DNA of 64,000 bases from Camelus bactrianus (Eukaryota > Chordata > Mammalia > Artiodactyla > Camelidae): assembly GCF_048773025.1 (NCBI RefSeq), contig NC_133558.1, forward strand, positions 27,086,501-27,150,500, read 5' to 3'. The position numbers and the translations under genes are program-made. The notes beneath the pieces were generated by a model. That model was not told the origin of the DNA. It did no database searches and was given only the letters and a program-made list of their open reading frames with translations. Below, piece by piece: positions 39,095-51,800 of the stretch (positions within the stretch are counted from its first letter, which is position 1; each line of letters starts with the position of its first letter).

Positions 39095-39973
39095 TGTCAG
39101 GTTCTAAAAAGTTCACACTCAGACCAGGGTAAGTTTCTCCCAAGGGGTTCTTTTATACTTTATTCTGCCCTTCCCCCACATTCTCCTGTCCCCGCCTCCA
39201 GCTCTACCTTGCTTTCCCACCAGGCAAGTCCCCAGTCATCTTAGCCAGGAAAATGAGGTCTTAGTTGATTGATGGGCAGCTGCTGCCTCCAAAGGGACAG
39301 AGTAAATTTAGGTTCTGTCACAGGCTGAGACTCTTATCAAGGGAAGCTCAGAACATCCTGCCAGAGCTCCCTGAAAATCGGCTTACATAGTCCCTCCCTG
39401 TCCCTTCTCAGTTGCCTAAACCAGGCTTAGGGCCCCTCTAGATGGTGAAAACCTCTTTTTGCCTAGCTTTCCATGATTATAAAAAAGACTGGGTTCCTGA
39501 GTACCTCATTCCTCTGCATTTAAGCCTCTCATCTCAATACGGGCAAATATTTTCAAACTAAACAGTTTGAGAAGAAATTCTGGCAGAAACCTTGAAGGCT
39601 CTCCCATCCCCAGCCTGGACTAGCTCTCATTTACTCTTAACCATGGCCACACCCTTACCATTTATTCCTCCTCCTCTCACCCTCATGCCCTTTCTCCACT
39701 GGGCTCTTCCCAAGCTCAGAGTTTAGGCCAAAAGGAACAGAGCTACCAGATGGCCCCCCAGTTGATAAAGAGCCAGCTCTGGTAAAACTGATGTCTGCAA
39801 GGGTCTTCTGTTTCCTGGTGCTTGAAAATCCTTTGTCCTACCAAGGAATAGGCTTGATATCTATATCAGTTTTTTCCTCACTCCTGTTTCTTTTTAACCC
39901 CATCTCTCCCCTATCTGTCCTGAATCTCCTTTAACTAATTATTATCCCCTTTCTCCCACCATATGTTGTCACA
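39095..39973 (-). mobile_element. Probable solo LTR of an endogenous retrovirus (fossil)
   Basis: An 879-base block bounded by TG and CA, with AATAAA and TATAAAAG close together near one end when read on the - strand (about 39150-39165). It lies between an L1 block and the TREML1 3' end. No retroviral coding sequence was recognised beside it. No target duplication is evident and the family is unassigned. It looks old. Confidence 0.4.
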
Positions 39974-40296
39974 CCGTAAGATGTCACTTGTTTACAAGGT
40001 ACAGAGCAGAAAGCAGAAGAGATTTCTAGACTGAAGCAAATGAATCTATACTTTCAGAAGTTATCATGATAAAGGAAGGAAATGCTTTTGAAGAAGCCTT
40101 CTTGATGCCCCTTAAATCAAACTGCATTGCAGTATTCTGACCAGGAAGTGAAACCACCTTCCCACTGGCAGGACAGGCAGGAGATCACACACACAAACTC
40201 TGGACCAGTCTTTGGAGTTCACAGGCCATGTGAAGTCAAACTTGGGCCCTCTCTTTCCCTCTCAAGCATCAAGAGCTCATATATTATCACTTAGAG

Positions 40297-40302
40297 TTTA
40301 TT
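40297..40302 (-). terminator. Poly(A) signal of TREML1
   Basis: TTTATT on the + strand (AATAAA on -) lies about 220 bases past the TREML1 stop, the expected distance for a short 3' UTR. Confidence 0.5.
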
Positions 40303-40523
40303 TATCACAGTGGTTTAAAGGCAGAGGAACTAGCATGGGGGCTTCCCAAGACACCTCGATCATATCTAAGTATCACTTTCCAGGTCAGAAAAGTCAAGAT
40401 ATTAGATCAGATCCTGAAATCCCTAGTTGCTCGGACACCTTAGGGATCTAGGGCATGGGCTGCATGGATGGCTACACAGAACCCTGGAGATGATCTCTGT
40501 GAGTTTACAGGAAGATGAACAGC

Positions 40524-43500
40524 TTAGCTGGATGGAGTCTGGCTATTAGGTGGATCCTGGGCTGGCTCACAGGAGGCTCCTCCACTCTTGTCCCCTCCAG
40601 GGAAGACGACTGTGGCATATGTCACAGCCTTAGGAGGCAGAGGGGGCAAAGAGGATTGGGCTGGGGTTGGGGGTTTCCCTGGCAGAGGATCAAGAGGAAG
40701 GTTGCTGTACGTCGTATTGTCGAAAGAAGGTGGCGAGTCGAGCCTAACATATGGTACATCCAATGGCAGATCAGCAGCCGGTCCAGAGTCACTGATGTGG
40801 TGGACCGCCGAGGAGGGTGCCTGTAACAAAAGCAGGCAAATCAAGCAAAGAGAAAATGCCTCCCTCTGCCCCAGTTCCCTTTGGTGGGAAGCCCAGGACT
40901 ACACTGGATCTGTCTCCTCAACCCTGAGCATGTCAGTGGGCAGGAGGGCTTCGCTTTGAAGATTTTCAAGCCCCACGTTTCTCCCCAAATCTGGGTAGGT
41001 GGATAGCAAGATGGGAAGGTGGGAGACCATGGTTGCCAGGTTTACAGCATTTAGGAAGAGAGTTTGGACCTCGACTGGGTCCCAGTCTTTTCTCCACCTC
41101 ATTATCCTGGGACTTCTCAGTGAGCAAGGCAGATGGAGGGTCTGGACAATTTGGCTGGGGGCCTGCAGAGGTCTCTTACTGTGCCCGGGACTCCGTTGCT
41201 CTGAAATTGTCCAAGCCTGTTCCCTGTCAGGACAGAAGACAGAAGCACAGTCTGCTGCTTGTGCTGGCTCAGTGTCCACCCCACCGCCCCCGCCACCGCA
41301 CTCCCTTCAGAAACCTCTGAAACCTCTGTCCTAGTCTATACTCACCTTCCCCACTCTCACCAGCAAAGATTTCCCCCTCCACTGCCCCAGCCCCCTGCCC
41401 CAGCCAGCCCTAAATCTCCCTACCTACTTACTGCTTCCACAGCACCGTTCAACCTGCCTCAGCACTCAGCCCATCTCCTGAAATCCCTCACCTCCTCCAG
41501 TCACCTGTCCCCCATCCCACTGTCTCACCATCTCCAATTCCTCTCTCTCCCTGGGCTACCTCCCACTGAATCCTTTCTCTCCTCCACCCCTCAGCCATGG
41601 GAAGTCTAGGCCAGGGGCCGTTACCAAAGCCTGCCTATAGGAGGAGCAGACCTAGATTCCCAGCCTCAAATGCAAGCCTGGCTGACACAGGACCAGGAGG
41701 CCATCCTGGGATAGGCAGGTAGACAGCCACATACCTTTCTTTTTGGCCATTACAGCTAACAGCACCGCCGCTGCCATCACCAGCAGGCCCACCAGGAGCA
41801 CAGCACCCCAAATCAAGGGTCTGCTGAGGGACACAAAGGGATAGGTGAGCTTAGCCCTGAACCTAGTGAGGGGCTGCTTGCCAGGAATCCTGAAAAAGTG
41901 GCAAAAGGATACAGTTCTTTTCGCTGGAAGGGAATGAGAAAGGCAGACTCAAGCAAGGCAGAAGAGAGATGCATTATCAGGGTATCCTGGTGGAGATCCA
42001 CTGGGATGAAGGACTCAGCGCTGAAGTGGGGTAGAGAGAGGTATGTCTGTCTGCCTGCCTGCCAGCCTGCCTGTTCAGAAGTTCCCCAGGGGTGGAAAGA
42101 ATCATAAGGTTTACCTCTGATTTAGCCTGAGGCTCTGAACATGCCATATCTTCACCATCACCCTTTTCCCAGACACCCAAATACAGTTCTTGTCAGTACC
42201 TCTTCTCATCCTGGCTGGGATCCAGAGGGTTGGCACTGCCCACAGGGTTTGAAGAGGAGCTGTCAGCCAGACTCCCAACATGATGGGTCTTCTCTCCCTC
42301 CTCTTCCAGGCCAGAAGCTGAGTCAGAAGGAAGTATTTAATGAGCACATGCCCATGGTGGGCAGGGTTCAAGGGCCTGGTGAGACCTGAGGGACTGGGGG
42401 AGCAGAGCTGAGGAAGGAGAGGTCCCAAAAAACACAAAGAAGGGGGGTTTGGGATAGTCCTTAGGGGCCTCTCATTCTGGAGGTCAGGGAATGGCCCTCT
42501 TTGTGTCTATACCTGGTTGTGAATATGCCCACTTTCCCCTCTGCCCCTGGCTCCCAACCTTTCCCCCTACATTCTTCTTCACTTGTTTCCCTGTGCCCCT
42601 CTGTGTCCATCCCCCCGACCCCACCCCAGAATAGGTTTCTCCACTCTCATCCTTAGTGGAGACCTTGCTCCTGGCTCTCATCAGTTGGTCTCCCGAGGGA
42701 CCTCAGCACAACCTGCTCGACTTCTCCGCATACCTGCAACAGTGCGACAGCCCATGCAGGCTGGTTGAGCCCCATTCCAAGCTCTTCCTTCAGGATCTGA
42801 GGAACTTGGGGTCAGCTCTGATGTGACACAATGATGCTGACCCTTGCTGAGAGCCTTGCTTGGACCCTGAGACTCGGTTTTGTCACAAGGTTTCTGTCAT
42901 CCCTGCAACATGCTCCACTCCCATCCGCAGCACTCAAGGTTGGTCTCTCTGTGCCTGAGGATCTGCCTTGGGAACCTGGGCAGTCCTTCTAGACCCTCTG
43001 AGACAAGGGTCTTGCCTTGTTCTTAGGGATTCACCATTCCCACTTTCCACCCCATATTAAACCAGGAACTGGAGATGCTGTGGCCCCAATCTTGCTGCAT
43101 GTGTCCTGCTCTCTTGGTGCTTTTTAAACCACCCGCCTCCTCCCTGGATACTGTGCTCTGCCTGCCTGCCTGAACATCCATCCCCTATGGCTACTGGGGT
43201 TCCCAGCACCCGCCCCTCTGCAGGTACCTGTCTCCCTGCCGCCTCTTCCCAGTGCACGTCTTGTCACAATTTGCCATTAGGGAGTTTTAACCTTGACTTA
43301 CTAGACCTTAGAGTGTCAAGGAAGGAGGCGGACAAAGGATGACTAGGGTTAACAAGAGTATGATTATAATATAAATAATAATTGTGGATTCGAGAGGGAT
43401 TCTAATGACTGCTTAGTCCATTCTCATAATTCACAGATGGAGTAAAAAACCAAGAGAAGGAAAAATGCCTGTCTTAGTTTCATTACTTGGGACACTTGGC

Positions 43501-44859
43501 ACAAATTACTTGAGAAAAGAAGCCCTGAAAAGGCAGAAAATAGGAGCAGAAGGTAGGAGCAGTCTCTGTGTCATCAGGTAGCTGATCATTTTACAGACAA
43601 CTTTTTTTATAATATCCTATTTTTCTGGAAACATTTTTTAATACTTTAAAATATGCTTTCAATAAATGTTTAGACATGAGAAACTTACAGGCTGTGGAAG
43701 TGAAATCTGTGAAAACAAAACTTTCTATACTGAAAACAGGGCTGAGAATGTTGACTTAACTATTAAGGACACTTTTTCTGTTTTTAAAACTGAGTGAGTG
43801 GAAGGAACTCAGGCACCTAGTGTACCCTGCCTGTAGGTGAGGCATGTATTAGATGCTCAGGGAAGACTTATAAAACTAAATAAGATGTAAATCAGTAATT
43901 TTTAAGCCATCAAACTCATTATTACAGTAATAAAAACCTGGCAGATATTTTCAAAAAACTAATTCCAGTTCATACACCTGAATTAAAACTTTGTTTAAAA
44001 CATTTCTAAGGGAAAAAATAGCATCAAATATGTAGAAAGCCAAGGCCATGGGTGGGGAAGGAGGATGTGCCTTCCTGTGGGGAAACCCGCTGTGCGGGAG
44101 GGGAAAGGAACTGTTTGGCTGCTTTATCTCAGACGTCTCACAGGTTTGGTTTCCGTTCCCTGCAGAGCTGCCCAAAGGAGATCCCCCTCCCGGTTCCTCC
44201 CTGACAAGGGCCCCCACCCCACAAGGACCCCAGAGCAGTAGGTAGGGACAAGAGGGCAGGTCAGAGGGGTGGCCAGGCTAGGATAACTCACCTGCAGGGT
44301 GCACGTTCAGAGTGACTCTGTGCACAGTCTGGGGCCCTGAGTGTCCCTCCACCAGGCAGCCATACTCCCCAGCATCCTCCTCCCGCAGGGAAATCATTTC
44401 CACCTGGAGCAGGCCGCCCCCCAGGTCAGTGAGAAATACGCGGCTGCTGGCTGGGGCTCTGCGATCCACGGCTGATGACACCAAGGGCTGGCACCCCTCC
44501 CGCAGGAAGCGACACCACACCTTTCGAGCCTTGACGTCTTGGAGTCGGTAGTGGCACTGCACCTGGATGGAGCTCCCTACAGGCGCCTGCAGCAACTCAG
44601 GGAGGCTGCCAGCCAAGCCCTGGCCTAGGGAAGGAAAGTCACCGGGATGTTGGGCAGGAGCCGGGGGCACCTCCTGGCCCACCCACTGCACAGGGCACAG
44701 GGATCTAGAGATCCTTCTAGGCCTACACATGTTATTGTTGCCATGGTCATGCCAGTGATTCCTGGGCATAGAGCGGGTTATATGGGGCCCAGAGTGCAAC
44801 TCCTACTGAACCTTACCTGCTAGTCCCAGGAGCAGCAGCAGGAGCAGTTTGGAGCCCAT
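40524..44859 (-). CDS. TREML1: TREM-like transcript 1 (TLT-1), complete, six coding exons
   Basis: Exons on the - strand: 44817-44859 (ATG, signal peptide MGSKLLLLLLLGLAG), 44292-44624 (V-type Ig domain), 42200-42317 (stalk), 41735-41823 (transmembrane), 40923-40990 and 40524-40820 (tail, stop). Total 315 residues against about 311 in human. The Ig exon has VQCHYRLQDVKARKVWCRF and DAGEYGCLVEG, so the disulfide cysteines are present. The membrane span is PLIWGAVLLVGLLVMAAAVL. The tail keeps LPPLPPK and the ITIM-like VTYATVVF plus NTTYSNL. TLT-1 is a platelet alpha-granule receptor that binds SHP phosphatases through the ITIM and supports aggregation. It is the only family member here with an inhibitory-type tail. 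Exon 40923-40990 is the least certain: it fits by phase and position but its residues diverge from human. Confidence 0.95.
41824..42199. other. TREML1 intron between stalk and membrane exons
   Basis: It contains a short CTGC-rich run (42050-42072). Nothing else is visible. Confidence 0.4.
42318..44291. other. TREML1 intron between Ig and stalk exons
   Basis: Mostly unique sequence. A MIR-like remnant may lie at 43370-43470 and an A/T-rich stretch at 43600-44030. No further exon was recognised. Confidence 0.4.
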
Positions 44860-45986
44860 GGCTGGGCAGGGAGATGCCAGCTCTGGAGCTTGCCTGGGCA
44901 CTGACACAGCATTCCCCTGAGGGCAGGAAACTTTTGCCTCAGACAGTCACGTGGGGCTCTCCCTGACCGTGGGATGGGAGGCAGGCATGGTGGGCCCCTC
45001 CGTGGGTGGGGATAAGGAGCTCCTCCAAGTCCTGGTTGGCTCAGTGCTCAGGAACTGACTCTGAGAGGAGGTGTGGGCAAGAGCGGGTGAAAAGGCCCAA
45101 GCAAATGCAGAAGCTTGGGGTCCTGGGGCTCCCCCTAAGGAATGAAGGGGGAGGAGAATCGTGGCAACCAGAGAGTATCAGAGAGAGAGGGAAGATGATC
45201 TTCAGGGTATTCCAAATACAGAATCTGATGAGGCAGAGCTGTGAAGGAGGGGAGGAAAGTGTCCTTCCCACGGCCCAGGGCCATCCTGTTTTTAATTTCT
45301 GTGTGAGAGCTCCACCCGAGCCCTCCTGGTCCCTGCAGCACAACCTCACCTCAGGAGGTCCCACCTCGACGGTGGCCCCTGGGCTGACCCGTCTTCATCC
45401 ACTGTGCTGGGAGCTCCCTAGACACTCTCACTGTGAACCGCATCCTCCAGTTCTGGGAGTGGCTTTGCTGCATTGATCGTTGCTTCTTCATCTTCCTTTC
45501 TCCCCCTCTGTTTTCCTGAAACTCCTTAATTAGTTGGATATTGAACACGTATTCATGTATTCATCTCATTTTCATGGCTTTTCTCTCTTATTTTCCAGCT
45601 TTTTGTCCATTTTGGTCTGATTCCTAGAAGATAGCCTCATCTTTCTCTTCCATCCCTTCATCATGGTCCTTCAAATTTTTATCCCTTAGTGTTTTTAATT
45701 TACAAGATTTCTAATTCTCCAAGGATTTCTTATTTATAGCATATTATTTTTGTTTCATGAACGCACTCTCCTCTCTGTTGGGAGACAGTTTTCCATGAAT
45801 GTTTTCATGTTTCTGCCTGGCCTGGGCCTTCCCAGGAAAGGGCACTGACCAAGCTTCATTTCAGGGCCACTGAAGAGCCAACATGCCTTGGGAGTTAGAG
45901 ACAGTGTATCAGCTCCAGAGAGATTTCCTTCCATCCTTCCCCTTCTTCCTTAGAGAAGATCAGGTCAGGTTCCAGAGTAAAAGTCA

Positions 45987-46013
<27 letters not shown>
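45987..46013 (+). repeat. (GA)n microsatellite
   Basis: Uninterrupted AG dinucleotides over about 27 bases. Confidence 0.9.
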
Positions 46014-46017
<4 letters not shown>

Positions 46018-46754
46018 GGGCCAATGTGCCAGATGCTCTATATAAGCTCCAAGTCTCATAATTTGGGGTTCTTCTCTCATGACACAAACCCATTGACTGC
46101 ACCGGAAACATCTGGCCCTCATTCATGTCACCCTGTGCAGAATTGGGTTTTGGGGAACTTGTACAGAATGTGAGTAATAAACCTGCCAACACCAGGGGGA
46201 GCGCCAGGGCTCAGAAAGACAAGAGCAGGCAAGGTGGAGATGGCTGGGAGGACACACTGCCCTGACCTGGATGCTCCCCCCTGGAAAGGGGGCTGGAGAA
46301 ACCGCCCTGCCTCCGTCCTCTGCCGCCCACCTTCCCTCGCTGCCTCCCAGCTTCCTCCAGGGAATGGGAGGCGGGGAGCAGGAGCCTGAGAAGGCCAGCT
46401 TCTGTGTTAAGACGTGGTGATAGGGTGACTAGCTGTCCCTGTTTACCTGGGACTGAGGGTTTTCTGGGGACACAGGACTTTTACCGCTAACAATGGCAGA
46501 GTCTCCAGCTAACTAGACAGCTGGGTCTCCCCGGTGAGTACATATACCTGTCCTGCTAATATGTATCAGGCTTTCTCTGACTTCCTTACAAGAAAGTTAT
46601 TTCACACTAATAGTCACCTGGGAGTGCTGTGTGAAGAGGTGGCCTCTTCCTGAGCACCTAAAACGATACAGCCCCCTGCTGGGTGCCTAGGACGGAGGTG
46701 GCCAGCGGGCTGCTGGCCTCCAGGGGGTGTCCTATCACCAGGCATTAGGGAAGA

Positions 46755-46985
46755 GAAGGGAAGCCAGCGCCTATCCAGGACCTACTATGCGCCAGACTTC
46801 TGGCCAGGGACTTTCATGATGTTATTTCTTTCAACCTCATAAAAACCTGCCGAAGTAGGATTGTTTTGGTTTGGTATGGTGTTGAATGTTTTGTTTGTTT
46901 TTTCACGCAAGGACCCTGAGGCTCAGAGGAGTTAAGGAACTTGCTGAATGGTTCTTAGTAGGAGGCAAACTGGAAACTGGAAAAC
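46755..46985. repeat. MIR-like element
   Basis: 'ggacctactatgcgccagac' and 'gaccctgaggctcagaggag' are antisense MIR-type blocks, with a T/G-rich insertion between. Confidence 0.6.
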
Positions 46986-47869
46986 CCCTTCAGTTCAGCG
47001 TGCATGCCAGAGTCCGGGGAGGCAGATCCCAATGGTGATCTGAATCCTAGGGTGAGTGTCTCCGACATGGCAGAGCAGGAAGGAGAAAAGGCGGAGCTTC
47101 CCAGGAGGAGGAACATTCCAGTGGCACTCCACGGCCAGGGCAGCCCCCAGGAGCCTCCCCTTCTATCTCATCACACCTGATGCCTGGACAGGGCCAGAGG
47201 GAGGGAGGGAGGTGGAGTGGGCTCAGTTTGGGCTCTGCTCAGTCTTGGCTCCTAGACTGTGCCTCGGGTCTGCAGGAAGGAGACAACTTCCCCTGGGCCT
47301 GATGGGGAAGTTTCACGTGCCACTGAGTCAGGGAGGCCAAGGAAACAGACCCGAGCTGGGAGCAGAGGCCAGCAGAACAGCCTCAACAGGGAGTGGATGA
47401 GGCAGGGTGGGGCAGGCCTGCAACTCGGGGAGTCACGAACAGACGTGTGGCTGGACCAAGGGGCTCCTTCCTAATGATTCAAAACCCCAAAGGCCTGGGT
47501 GTCCACACCCAGGTTAGGAGGCAACACAGCCACGTGTGGCCATGGCCAGAGGGGCTCTGAGGCCCAGGACAGAGAGCCTGAGGACGTGGCCAGCTCATGT
47601 CCTCCTCTTGGGGCAGCCCACCCTCCAGGAAGTCTCTGTCCAGTTTCCCCCTCACTCTTCACCCAGGTGGCATGTGTGTGTTGAAAGAACCAAGGTTCTC
47701 TGAGCTGCTCCGGCTGTTCCCTCTGCTCCTCACATCTCTGTGGCTCACTTCCTCACCTCCTCCAAGTGTTTCTCAAGGGGTACCTTCTGGCTACCCTTTA
47801 GAATTGCAACATCTGCCTTCTGCACTCAGCAGCTCCTAACCATCTGACTGACTTCTTTATTCTATTTGT

Positions 47870-48030
47870 CTGCTCTCTTCCCACTAGAACGTGGCTCTGT
47901 GTGGGCAGATACAGTTTTTTTCACTGTTGTGTCTCCAATGTCTAGACTATTTTTTTTTTCACTGTTGTCTCCAATGCCTAGACTAGAACCTGGCACAGAA
48001 ATTATTTGTAGAATAAATACATGAATAAAT
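47870..48030 (+). repeat. L2 3' end with an internal tandem duplication
   Basis: It is an L2 tail ('tagaacctggcacagaaatt', 'agaataaatacatgaataaa'). Inside it TTTTTTTCACTGTTGT...CTAGACT is present twice in tandem (47915-47948 and 47950-47984). Confidence 0.7.
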
Positions 48031-48628
48031 GATTGAGCTACAGGGAAGGATAGCTTGAATGCCAAGTGAAATCTGAATTTCCAGGCTCTACTGGGGACTT
48101 TGAATAAATCCTTTGCCTTTGAGCCTGTTTCCCATCTGTACAATGAGGGGCTTGGACCAGCAGTCCCCGGCTCTAGTACACTGCTCTCCACCACCCAAGC
48201 CCTTGTCATTTCTCCGGAGGGGAAGTAACAGGATGAAACCAAGCCTCTAGGGGGACCAGTGGATGAGTCAGCTGGGAATTGAGGGGGAGAGGGTACAGAG
48301 GGAGGGGCGGGGCCTGGGAAGGAAGGCTAGCAGTAATCCTAGGGAAGGATGCACAGGAGACAGGAAAAGAGAGAAAGCCTGGATGCTCGAGAAATTCCGT
48401 AGGAGGAGGCCGGACTTGGCAGTTAGGTCTCTGGAAGGGAGAGAGAAGAATAAAAAGATTGGCCAGTTTAGAGCCTGTGGGACTGGAGGAACACGGTATC
48501 CTAAGACCCTAGGCCCCAAGGAGCCAGACCTTTTATCTTTTCCTCATCCGAATTCACTCTCCTAGCCCCGTAGCAACAGAGTAGACCTTCGTGATGCCCT
48601 AAACCATCAGTTAAACATGAAGTCTTGG

Positions 48629-48634
48629 ATTTAT
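48629..48634 (-). terminator. Poly(A) signal of TREM2
   Basis: TTTATT on + (AATAAA on -) about 265 bases past the TREM2 stop, close to the short 3' UTR of the human gene. Confidence 0.55.
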
Positions 48635-48698
48635 TTGTGAGAGTGTTTAATATCCGATGTGCAGAAGTTGGTAGATGTCCTTCCCACTTCCCATGCAT

Positions 48699-48732
48699 GC
48701 ACACGTGCGTGTGCGCGCACACACACACACAA
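48699..48732 (+). repeat. (AC)n/(GC)n simple repeat
   Basis: Mixed ACGTGCGTGTGCGCGC then ACACACACAC, just upstream of the TREM2 poly(A) signal in the TREM2 3' UTR region. Confidence 0.85.
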
Positions 48733-48897
48733 AACACCAATCCTTGCTTCCAGGGGCCAGGGAAGCAGGGCACAAGCAGAGTGGCCTTTTGCCAAAGCAG
48801 AATCAGGAGACTTAATGGCCAAGGGAGTGAGTGTACAGGCTGGGGTGGTCCGTGCAGACCTTTCCCAGGCCTCTCCTCCAATGTGGGTCCTCTTCTG

Positions 48898-51800
48898 TCA
48901 TGTGTCTCTCAGCCCTGCAAGAGACAAAGTACTCATTTGGCCCCTCTCAGCCCCACCTTGCTGTCCCCCAGCCACCACTGTGCTCTCTAAGCTCACCTGT
49001 CAAGGTTTGGAGCTGGTAACCGGAGTCATGGCCACAGTCCAGCCCGCTGGTCTGCGGCCACCGCCTCCGTTTCTGCCCATGCCAGGCTGCAGCCCAGAGG
49101 GCGCTGGCTGCTAGAAGCTTGCTGAGAAAGATGCAGGCCAGGAGAAAAAGGATGGAAGTGGGTGGGAAGGGGCTCTCCTCATCTGAAAGGCTCCTTGGAG
49201 AAACAAAGAGGGCCTGTAGGAGGCTGTGAGGTGGCCCGCAGACTGGAATCTGTGCTCAGAGAAGGAACGGGGAGACGCCAGGAGCTCTGGGGACTCAGAT
49301 CGCCTCCCAACCCAGCGCACCCCTGGGTGAGGCTGTGTGGGGCTCGGGGAGGGATCTGCCAGCTTAGTGCTTTTAAATAGTCACTTCCCTTGCTGAGCAG
49401 TTTCCTGCCTTACGATTGGTGTGGTATATGTGTGTGTGAGTGTTCACACATGTGTGTTCCATGGTTATACTAACATTGTTTAAACACCAGTACATAGTCA
49501 AGAACCAGTCAGAACTGATTCTGGTCCCACCAGGGAAGCAGGGATCTGGGATTCCCAGTTTTGTACTGAAATACTAAAACTTTCATTGTTGCTAAATTCT
49601 GGGGATGTCTGAGGGCTGCCGGGGAGGGGTGGGAGGTGGACCGTTCAGGAGTCTTGTAGCAGCAGCTATTCACGGGCTGTCAGAGAGGTACTGCGGCATT
49701 TTACCAGCCGGCACAGTCATACCAACACACACTGGCTGTTTGAAGGGGTGTTTAGACAAGATCATAAGCAGACCCTTTCACGTTCTGATCACCTTGGAAT
49801 TTGTAATTCTGGGACCCCTAACCCACCACCCCATGCCTGTGCTCTGCAGGGTAGAAGACTGCCCAGGGACCTTAGGAAAGACTCATCACTATACCTGGAG
49901 ATGCTATGCTCCACCTGGGTACCCTCGAAGTTCTCAGACTCCTCGGGGATCCAGAGATCTCCAGGGTCCTGGTAATCAAGGGGGTCTGCAGGAGACAGAG
50001 CCTGTGAGCTTGAGGCCATCTGCCACGGTGAAGAAAACCTCTCTGGGCGGGGTGAGGCCCCCTGGGCTCTGGCCCTACACAGATCAAGTTGTTAACCTTT
50101 CTGAGTCTCATTTTCCTAACCTGTAATGTGGGGCAATTAGGAACACCTCCTTAATAATAGTGTTGCAGGATTCGGTGAGAGCAGCCTGTGTAGCTGCCCA
50201 CTGCAGCTCCCACCCTCCCATCATGCTGGGTCTTTGGGAAGACCAAATGGAATAATGTATGTCTTTGAAAGGCCTGTGTGAACTGTCAAGCCGTCTACAC
50301 CAGCTTTGGATTAGTGCTTTTATTATTATTATTATTACTTTCCTGCCATACTCCTGAGAGTTGGCTGAGCCTTAGACCCTGTAGGGCTGAAAATTTGTGT
50401 CTCCTTGTCCCCTACTCCCCTTTCCCACTTAGAAAAGTGGTGGAGGTGGGGTTTGGGGTCTAGGACACGTGGTCTCCCCTACCCTCCCCACCTGAGACAA
50501 ATGTTACTTTCGGCCTCCATTTCCATGATAAGGGAAAAGGAGAGAGTCAGAAAGTGGATATGTAACCCCAGATTTGTTCTTCTTTGGGGCACAATCACAT
50601 TCTGGAGACACAGGCAGAGGGCTTTCCTGGAGGGCATCCCCTGTGCAAGCTCAGGGATGGGGAGGACCCCCACCCCCACTGCCCCATCTCATCTAGTCAA
50701 GCCTGAAATGAGGACCCCAAGCAGTTAGCAGCAGGGGGCTGGAGCGAAGGCTGTCACTGACCCCAAGCGCTTTTAACTCTGTCAAGTATTTCGTGCCCTA
50801 TGGGAGCCCTGTGGGGTCTGCAGCACAGAGACCATCACTGCAATTTAAAGATGGGGAAATGGAGGCCCAGAAAGGAGACACATGTTGTCTGGGGTCACAG
50901 CAGTGTGCCTTTCTATGGTTGTTTTTCTGTATCAGGCTGGTGCTTAATCTGTGTTGTTAGGTCCATTGGGTGGTTGGGTGAGGAAATAAATGAATGTCCT
51001 CCTACTCCTTGAGGACCACCTGCAATGCTCACATCCTAACAGAATGCCAAATGGATAAAGCTGCTTGGGGGAAGCAGGACCACAGCTAGCTCATATGGTG
51101 CTTTGGACAAATTAGAGACCTGTACCCTTCCTGCAAGTGATGCAGCCCTCCGCCAGGGAGCACAGCCTAAAGAGAGGCATCCCTTGTGCAGTCAGCAACC
51201 TGCACAACCATCCACAGTGGTCCTGAGTCAGGAGGACAAGATCCACACTGTGGGAATTCCCAGGGTCCTGGAAAGCCCTCAGGGTGGTCCTGTACACAGA
51301 CACCAAAGACATGAACCCCACCCCAAGAGCAAGTCAGGGTGCAGTCAGTTGCCCACTCACCAGCCAGCACCTCCACCAGGACCTTCCTGAGGGTGTCAGC
51401 CTCGCTACCGTGGAGGCTCTGGCACTGGTAGAGGCCAGCATCATGGGCTTGAAGATTCCGCAGTGTAATGGTGAGTGTGCCACCCAGGGCATCATCCGTG
51501 ATGGCCGTGCTCCCATTCCACCTCTTCAGGAAGGACAGCAGCCACGAGGGGTGGGTACTGACCACCTGCTGGCACAGACCCTCTTCACCCAGCTGGCGGC
51601 ACCAGGCTTTGCGTCTCCCCCAGTGCTTCAAGGAGTTGTAGGGACAGAAGACACGCAGGGACCGGCCTGCCATGCCCTGGAATACTGTGGTGTTTTGGGC
51701 TCGGGACAGTTCTGGGGAGAAGACATTCATTCACTTACCAAATGTTAATTGAACACCTACCATTTGCAATGAACCAAAAAGACAGAAATTCTGCCCTTAA

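Larger units (their letters stand above)
44860..48628. other. Gap between TREML1 and the TREM2 3' end
   Basis: The first 200 bases beyond 44860 should hold the TREML1 promoter; no clear TATA box is seen. The rest holds an L1-like piece (45450-45770), a (GA)n run (45987-46013), a MIR (46755-46985) and an L2 3' end (47870-48030). Short G/C-rich open frames on both strands show no recognisable protein. Confidence 0.5.

Noticed and set aside
44278-44799. 173-codon - strand frame starting upstream of the TREML1 Ig domain
   Set aside because: Its first part is intron before the CCTTCCCTAG acceptor. Only 44292-44624 is exon.
51167-51730. 187-codon - strand frame over the TREM2 Ig exon
   Set aside because: It extends past both splice sites. 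The exon is 51361-51711.
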